Below are positions 5,931 through 8,917 of a DNA stretch of 8,917 nt, piece after piece. The DNA is from Chloroflexota bacterium (GTDB lineage: Bacteria; Chloroflexota; Anaerolineae; Anaerolineales; E44-bin32), in contig JAPLGR010000638.1 of the NCBI GenBank assembly GCA_026390045.1, positions 1 to 8,917 of the forward strand, in the 5' to 3' direction. The notes under the pieces are model-generated. The model worked only from the letters and a program-made list of their open reading frames with translations. It was not told the DNA's origin and did no database searches. Each line of letters starts with the position of its first letter. Position 1 is the stretch's first letter. A program made the translations under genes and the position numbers.

Positions 5931-7190
5931 TCAGCCGAAAGCGAGTAGACATCCCGGCATGCGGTACGCCTTCTCTGCGCCGCCTCGCGCCTCAGGGATG
6001 GCGGCCATCACATACGGGATCACCTCGCCAGCGCGCTTGATCATGACGCGATCACCGATCCGGATGTCACGTTCGCGGATGAAGTCGAAGTTATGCAGCG
6101 TCGCCTGCCGGACGGTCACTCCGCCGACCTCCACCGGCTCGAGGATCGCGTATGGCGTGATCACGCCGGTGCGTCCGACATTCACTCCGATATCCTGCAG
6201 GACGGTCGTGACCTCCTCTGCCGGGAACTTGAACGCCACCGCCCCTCGCGGGTCTTTGCCCACCACGCCCAGCTCGCGCGCCACAACCAGATCGTCGAGT
6301 TTGATGACCATCCCATCCGCTTCAAAGGGGAAGCTGTCCCGATGCTCCCTAGCCGACAGGGACACGGCGATCGCCTCGTCCAGACTGGCGCACCTGGTCG
6401 CGCCCTCGGCCACCGGAAACCCCAGATCACGCAGATAGCTCAGTGTGTCCCACTGAGTGGCAGGCGGCGTGCCATCCGCTTCCACGATGCTGTAGCACGC
6501 CAGGCTGATCGGACGAGCAGCCGTCAACGCCGGGTCCAGCTGACGCAGCGCCCCGCTGGCCGCGTTGCGCGGGTTGATATAGGTCTTCTGGCCCGCCTCC
6601 GCTAGCCGCGCGTTCAGATCGAGGAAGGCCTGCTTGTAGATCAAAGCCTCGCCGCGGACCACTAGCCGTCTCGGGGCCTTCCCCCTCTTCGGATCGATTG
6701 GAATCCGCAGGGGGAGCACTCTCACCGTCCTCAGGTTGGGCGTGATGTCTTCCCCCACCTCGCCATCCCCTCGGGTGGCCCCCAGCTCGAACACTCCGTC
6801 CCGATAGTGCAGTACCACCGTGAGGCCATCGAGCTTCGCCTCGACGACAAACCGCGCGGCAGAAACGCGCTCGTCCAGGCGGGCGATCCGTTCATGCCAC
6901 GCGCGCACGTCGTCCGCAGAGAAGGCGTTGGACAGGCTGAGGATTGCCGCCGGGTGTCGCACCTTGGTGAACCGTTCTGCCGGCTCACCTCCAACGCGGC
7001 GGGTGGGCGAATCGGGCGTCATCAGTTCGGGATGCGCCGATTCCAGCGCCAAAAGCTCGCGCACCAGCAAGTCGTACTCTGCGTCGCTGATCAGCGGCGA
7101 GGCGAGGACATGGTAGCAATGGTCGTGGAAGCGTATCTGCTGGCGAAGCTCCTCAGCCCGCTTCGCCCGATCCGGAGAAGTGCGAGTCAT
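5931..7190 (-). CDS. ligA: NAD-dependent DNA ligase LigA, N-terminal part (Ia, adenylation and OB-fold domains)
   Basis: These 419 residues are the front of LigA, normally about 670. Domain Ia, which binds NMN, has HDHCYHVLASPLISDAEYD (22-40). The adenylation domain has the catalytic lysine in KLDG (119-122), TRGDGEVGEDIT (139-150), VRGEAL (178-183), NPRNAASGALRQLDP (206-220), FEADGMVIK (289-297) and the FKFPAEE strand (320-326). The OB fold covers VGRTGVITPYAILEPV to IRIGDRVMIKRAGEVIP (about 338-392). After EKAYRMP (406-412), where the family continues into the CPxCG zinc finger, the frame breaks and stops at 5931. Coding resumes in the neighbouring frame about 65 residues later in the family alignment. 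I chose ATG 7190: GGGAGAGGGAGAG lies just upstream, and homology begins right after it. A second ATG at 7213 would add nine residues. The gene follows the PAP2 stop by 32 nt and is probably the last of that operon. The fragment should still self-adenylate but not ligate well. Confidence 0.92.
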   Translation of the reverse strand: MTRTSPDRAKRAEELRQQIRFHDHCYHVLASPLISDAEYDLLVRELLALESAHPELMTPDSPTRRVGGEPAERFTKVRHPAAILSLSNAFSADDVRAWHERIARLDERVSAARFVVEAKLDGLTVVLHYRDGVFELGATRGDGEVGEDITPNLRTVRVLPLRIPIDPKRGKAPRRLVVRGEALIYKQAFLDLNARLAEAGQKTYINPRNAASGALRQLDPALTAARPISLACYSIVEADGTPPATQWDTLSYLRDLGFPVAEGATRCASLDEAIAVSLSAREHRDSFPFEADGMVIKLDDLVVARELGVVGKDPRGAVAFKFPAEEVTTVLQDIGVNVGRTGVITPYAILEPVEVGGVTVRQATLHNFDFIRERDIRIGDRVMIKRAGEVIPYVMAAIPEARGGAEKAYRMPGCLLAFG

Positions 7191-7222
7191 TGAACGCTCT
7201 CCCTCTCCCGCCATGCAGCGCC

Positions 7223-7807
7223 CTAGAGTGCGCCCGCCCAAGCAAACACGGCGCCGAAGCCGATGGTGAGGCCGGTCCACACGTCGAGCGGGTAGTGTGC
7301 ACCGGAACGCACTCGTCCAAGGCCCACGCCGATCGCCGCCAGGATGGCCAGCAGCACCGCCCACGAAGGCATCGAAGTCCCTGCCAACGTCAATCCCGAC
7401 AGGAACGCGGCGCGCATCGCATCGCCGCTCGGGAAGCTCGGGTCGATAGGCAATCGCGGCAGCCGAACGACAACGCCGGCGTCTGCGGCGAAGGGACGCT
7501 TACGGCGGACCACCAACTTCAGCACCTTCGTGATGACCTCGGCCACAACGGCAGTCAACGCCAGGCCAAGCGCCCATGCCGGGCGGGCCAGCCCAACGAT
7601 GACAAGCAATGCAATGAAGAAGGGCGTCGTCCCTGCGATCCGCATTAGCCCCAGGACGCGGTCAGCTGCGCCCGGCACTTCCGCCTTGTTGATCCGCTGC
7701 ATGAGAAGTGTATCGAGTCTCTCCAGGGCCGGCAGTCGCCACATCAGCCCGGTGGCGATACCCACCAACGCCAGGCATGCGGGCAGCAGCGTGTCCGTCC
7801 CGGTCAT
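7223..7807 (-). CDS. PAP2-family membrane phosphatase
   Basis: This is a 194-residue integral membrane protein with about five or six hydrophobic segments (for instance LLPACLALVGIATGLMW, FFIALLVIVGLA, AVLLAILAAIGVGLG, TIGFGAVFAWAGAL). It carries the phosphatidic-acid-phosphatase type 2 signature: Kx6RP at 97-105 (KLVVRRKRP), PSG at 126-128, and Rx5Hx3D at R165-H171-D175. Family enzymes hydrolyse lipid phosphates such as phosphatidic acid, phosphatidylglycerol phosphate or undecaprenyl diphosphate at the membrane surface, through a phospho-His intermediate on the third motif. The histidine of the usual PSGH motif is Asp here (PSGD, D129), a variant also seen in some bacterial members; it may alter rate or substrate. 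Its ATG overlaps the TGA of the acyltransferase gene by 4 nt (ATGA, 7807-7804), implying translational coupling and a linked role in lipid synthesis. The exact substrate is unknown. Confidence 0.9.
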   Translation of the reverse strand: MTGTDTLLPACLALVGIATGLMWRLPALERLDTLLMQRINKAEVPGAADRVLGLMRIAGTTPFFIALLVIVGLARPAWALGLALTAVVAEVITKVLKLVVRRKRPFAADAGVVVRLPRLPIDPSFPSGDAMRAAFLSGLTLAGTSMPSWAVLLAILAAIGVGLGRVRSGAHYPLDVWTGLTIGFGAVFAWAGAL

Positions 7808-8685
7808 GCGTCTGGCCAGACGGGGAAGAACATCAGCCAGTGGTCTGCGTACTCACGGATCACCGGCTCCATCTGCCGGAGCACTTCACGTGCCAGGCCT
7901 GTCACTGCCGCATCGGTACGTTCCTTCGGCGGTTCAAGGATCTCCAGCGCTTCAGCCTGATAGTGGTTTGGCCGGTCGGGGACGATCATGGCCGGCAACA
8001 GAAGGGAGTTCGTGCGGATCGCCAGCTTCGCGAACCCTGTAGGGAGGAAAGCCTCTCGGCCGAAGAACTCAATCCGTTCGCCTTTGGATGCGGGCCGATC
8101 CATCCCCGTCACGAGGATGCCGCCTTCCAAGAGTTGGTTGATCGAGGTCCTCACCGCCTCGGGCGATGCCGGCATCGTCACCGCTCCGTACTTGGTTCGG
8201 AGCGAGTTCTGCAACCGGTACGAGCCGGCGGGATCGGCGGGCGAGATCGCGTGCACCGGATAGCCTCGCGCAGCAATAGTCAGCATGAAGAAGTCAAACG
8301 CCCCGATGTGCGGGCCCACCAACACCAAGCCGCGCCCCTGGCCGCGAGCACTCTCAATCCGTTGAACCAGCTCGGGCGAGATGTCGCAGCCGCGCAGGAG
8401 TGCCTCGCGCCCACGCCCGAGCGCCCGGAACAAATCCACCTGGCCCCGCCCGGCGTTGTGGAAAACGGCCTGGACGGCGCGGTCGATCTCTGGATCGTCC
8501 TTGGGGAGCCCGCGGACGACGGACTGGTTAGCCCGGACAGCCAACGCAGAAGGGGAAACCTCACGAGCGACACGCGAGGAAATGCGATCGGCCAGATACA
8601 GCAGCGGTCGCTCTGGTATGACCCGCGCCGCCGCCATGGCGACCTGGATTGCCAGCCCGCTGGAACCCAGCCGATCGAACTTCAT
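7804..8685 (-). CDS. LpxL/PatA-like lysophospholipid acyltransferase family protein
   Basis: This 293-residue protein belongs to the bacterial lipid A / phosphatidylinositol-mannoside acyltransferase group. It shows the N-terminal block typical of the family (VFHNAGRGQVDLFR at about 74-87), the catalytic HX4D motif as HIGAFD (H126, D131) after LVLVGP, a middle block GGILVTGMDRPASKGERIEFFG, and the end pattern ADHWLMFFPVWPDA. Family members transfer an acyl chain from acyl-CoA or acyl-ACP to a glycolipid at the inner face of the membrane. I chose ATG 8685 because the longer frame (to 8790) runs through the upstream gene, and because this ATG overlaps that gene's TGA as ATGA (8685-8682). The arrangement phosphatidyltransferase then acyltransferase resembles the actinobacterial PI/PIM locus (pgsA with patA), so acylation of a phosphoinositol-type glycolipid is a reasonable but unproven guess. 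I see no glycosyltransferase like pimA next to it; PAP2 follows instead. Confidence 0.87.
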   Translation of the reverse strand: MKFDRLGSSGLAIQVAMAAARVIPERPLLYLADRISSRVAREVSPSALAVRANQSVVRGLPKDDPEIDRAVQAVFHNAGRGQVDLFRALGRGREALLRGCDISPELVQRIESARGQGRGLVLVGPHIGAFDFFMLTIAARGYPVHAISPADPAGSYRLQNSLRTKYGAVTMPASPEAVRTSINQLLEGGILVTGMDRPASKGERIEFFGREAFLPTGFAKLAIRTNSLLLPAMIVPDRPNHYQAEALEILEPPKERTDAAVTGLAREVLRQMEPVIREYADHWLMFFPVWPDA

Positions 8686-8917
8686 GCCGGCGCAGATCCT
8701 TGGGGCGGCGGAGACCCCCGCCAGTAGCGGCGGATGGAGCCGACGATAACCGGCAGCCCCCGGAGCACGCACATGGCAACGGCAATCCAAGCGATCACCT
8801 GGGCGACCCCGAGAATCGGGGCCGCCGCCTCCCCCAGAGGTGTGACGGGATCGAAACCAGCGAGAGCCTCGGCCACCGCCAGGCCCAGGAAGGCCGTGAT
8901 CTTGCTGACCGAGTAGC
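8682..8917 (-). CDS. Probable CDP-alcohol phosphatidyltransferase, C-terminal end (5' end outside window)
   Basis: The last 77 residues of a membrane protein whose start lies beyond the window edge. The sequence begins YSVSKITAFLGLAV, resembling the short basic stretch followed by a hydrophobic helix (SKxGKxxTFLQ-type) in the second half of CDP-alcohol phosphatidyltransferases. Two hydrophobic segments are visible (ITAFLGLAVAEALAGF; PILGVAQVIAWIAVAMCVL), then a basic tail SIRRYWRG and a Pro/Ser-rich end. The diagnostic DGx2ARx8Gx3Dx3D motif would be upstream and cannot be checked, so the call rests on this resemblance and on its place before an acyltransferase and a PAP2 phosphatase. If correct, it would put an alcohol head group (glycerol phosphate or inositol phosphate) onto CDP-diacylglycerol. 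Its TGA overlaps the acyltransferase ATG by 4 nt. Confidence 0.62.
   Translation of the reverse strand, partial: YSVSKITAFLGLAVAEALAGFDPVTPLGEAAAPILGVAQVIAWIAVAMCVLRGLPVIVGSIRRYWRGSPPPQGSAPA

Noticed and set aside
7708..8727. 339-codon open frame on the plus strand opposite the acyltransferase and PAP2 genes
   Set aside because: It is the antisense shadow of a GC-rich gene: rich in His/Arg/Pro, no motif, and no fitting start signal, while the minus strand encodes two recognised families.

Overview
The window is high-GC bacterial chromosome with tightly packed genes, and its protein families point to Chloroflexota, possibly an Anaerolineae-like lineage. The best pointers are a full-length CpXC-domain protein of the kind common in that phylum, and a DDW-type polytopic membrane glycosyltransferase-like protein with a long soluble C-terminal tail. 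This placement is an inference from protein style; no rRNA gene is present. I see no tRNA, rRNA, CRISPR array, insertion sequence, phage gene or defence system.

Layout. (a) 1-1726, plus strand: the 3' end of a sensor histidine kinase, then a CpXC zinc-ribbon protein, then a strong palindromic terminator candidate at 1759-1786. (b) 1853-2801, minus strand: an RlmI-type 23S rRNA methyltransferase whose N-terminal PUA domain has been lost through an internal deletion with a frame change. (c) 2802-3219: a gene-poor divergent intergenic region. (d) 3220-5284, plus strand: a GT-C-like membrane protein split into two frames at a G6 run. (e) 8917-5348, minus strand: a compact unit of a CDP-alcohol phosphatidyltransferase (5' end outside the window), an LpxL/PatA-like acyltransferase, a PAP2 phosphatase, and an NAD-dependent DNA ligase gene (ligA). 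Both junctions among the first three genes are ATGA start/stop overlaps, and ligA follows after a 32-nt gap.

How the genes fit together. The three membrane genes of unit (e) plausibly act in phospholipid or glycolipid synthesis: head-group transfer, acylation, then dephosphorylation of a lipid phosphate. ligA is probably co-transcribed with them but functionally separate. The other genes look like independent transcription units.

The most striking feature is that three consecutive genes (rlmI-like, the membrane glycosyltransferase, ligA) are each disrupted, while the genes on both sides look intact. Two of the three have lost a whole conserved block of about 65-85 residues exactly where the frame changes: the PUA domain of RlmI and the Cys4 zinc finger of LigA. 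All three lesions shift the frame in the same sense. I see two explanations: real local decay of this chromosome, or a consensus/assembly error. Reads over 2750-2801, 4188-4198 and 5947-5960 would separate them. I did not find a convincing new biological system; apart from these lesions the window is ordinary.
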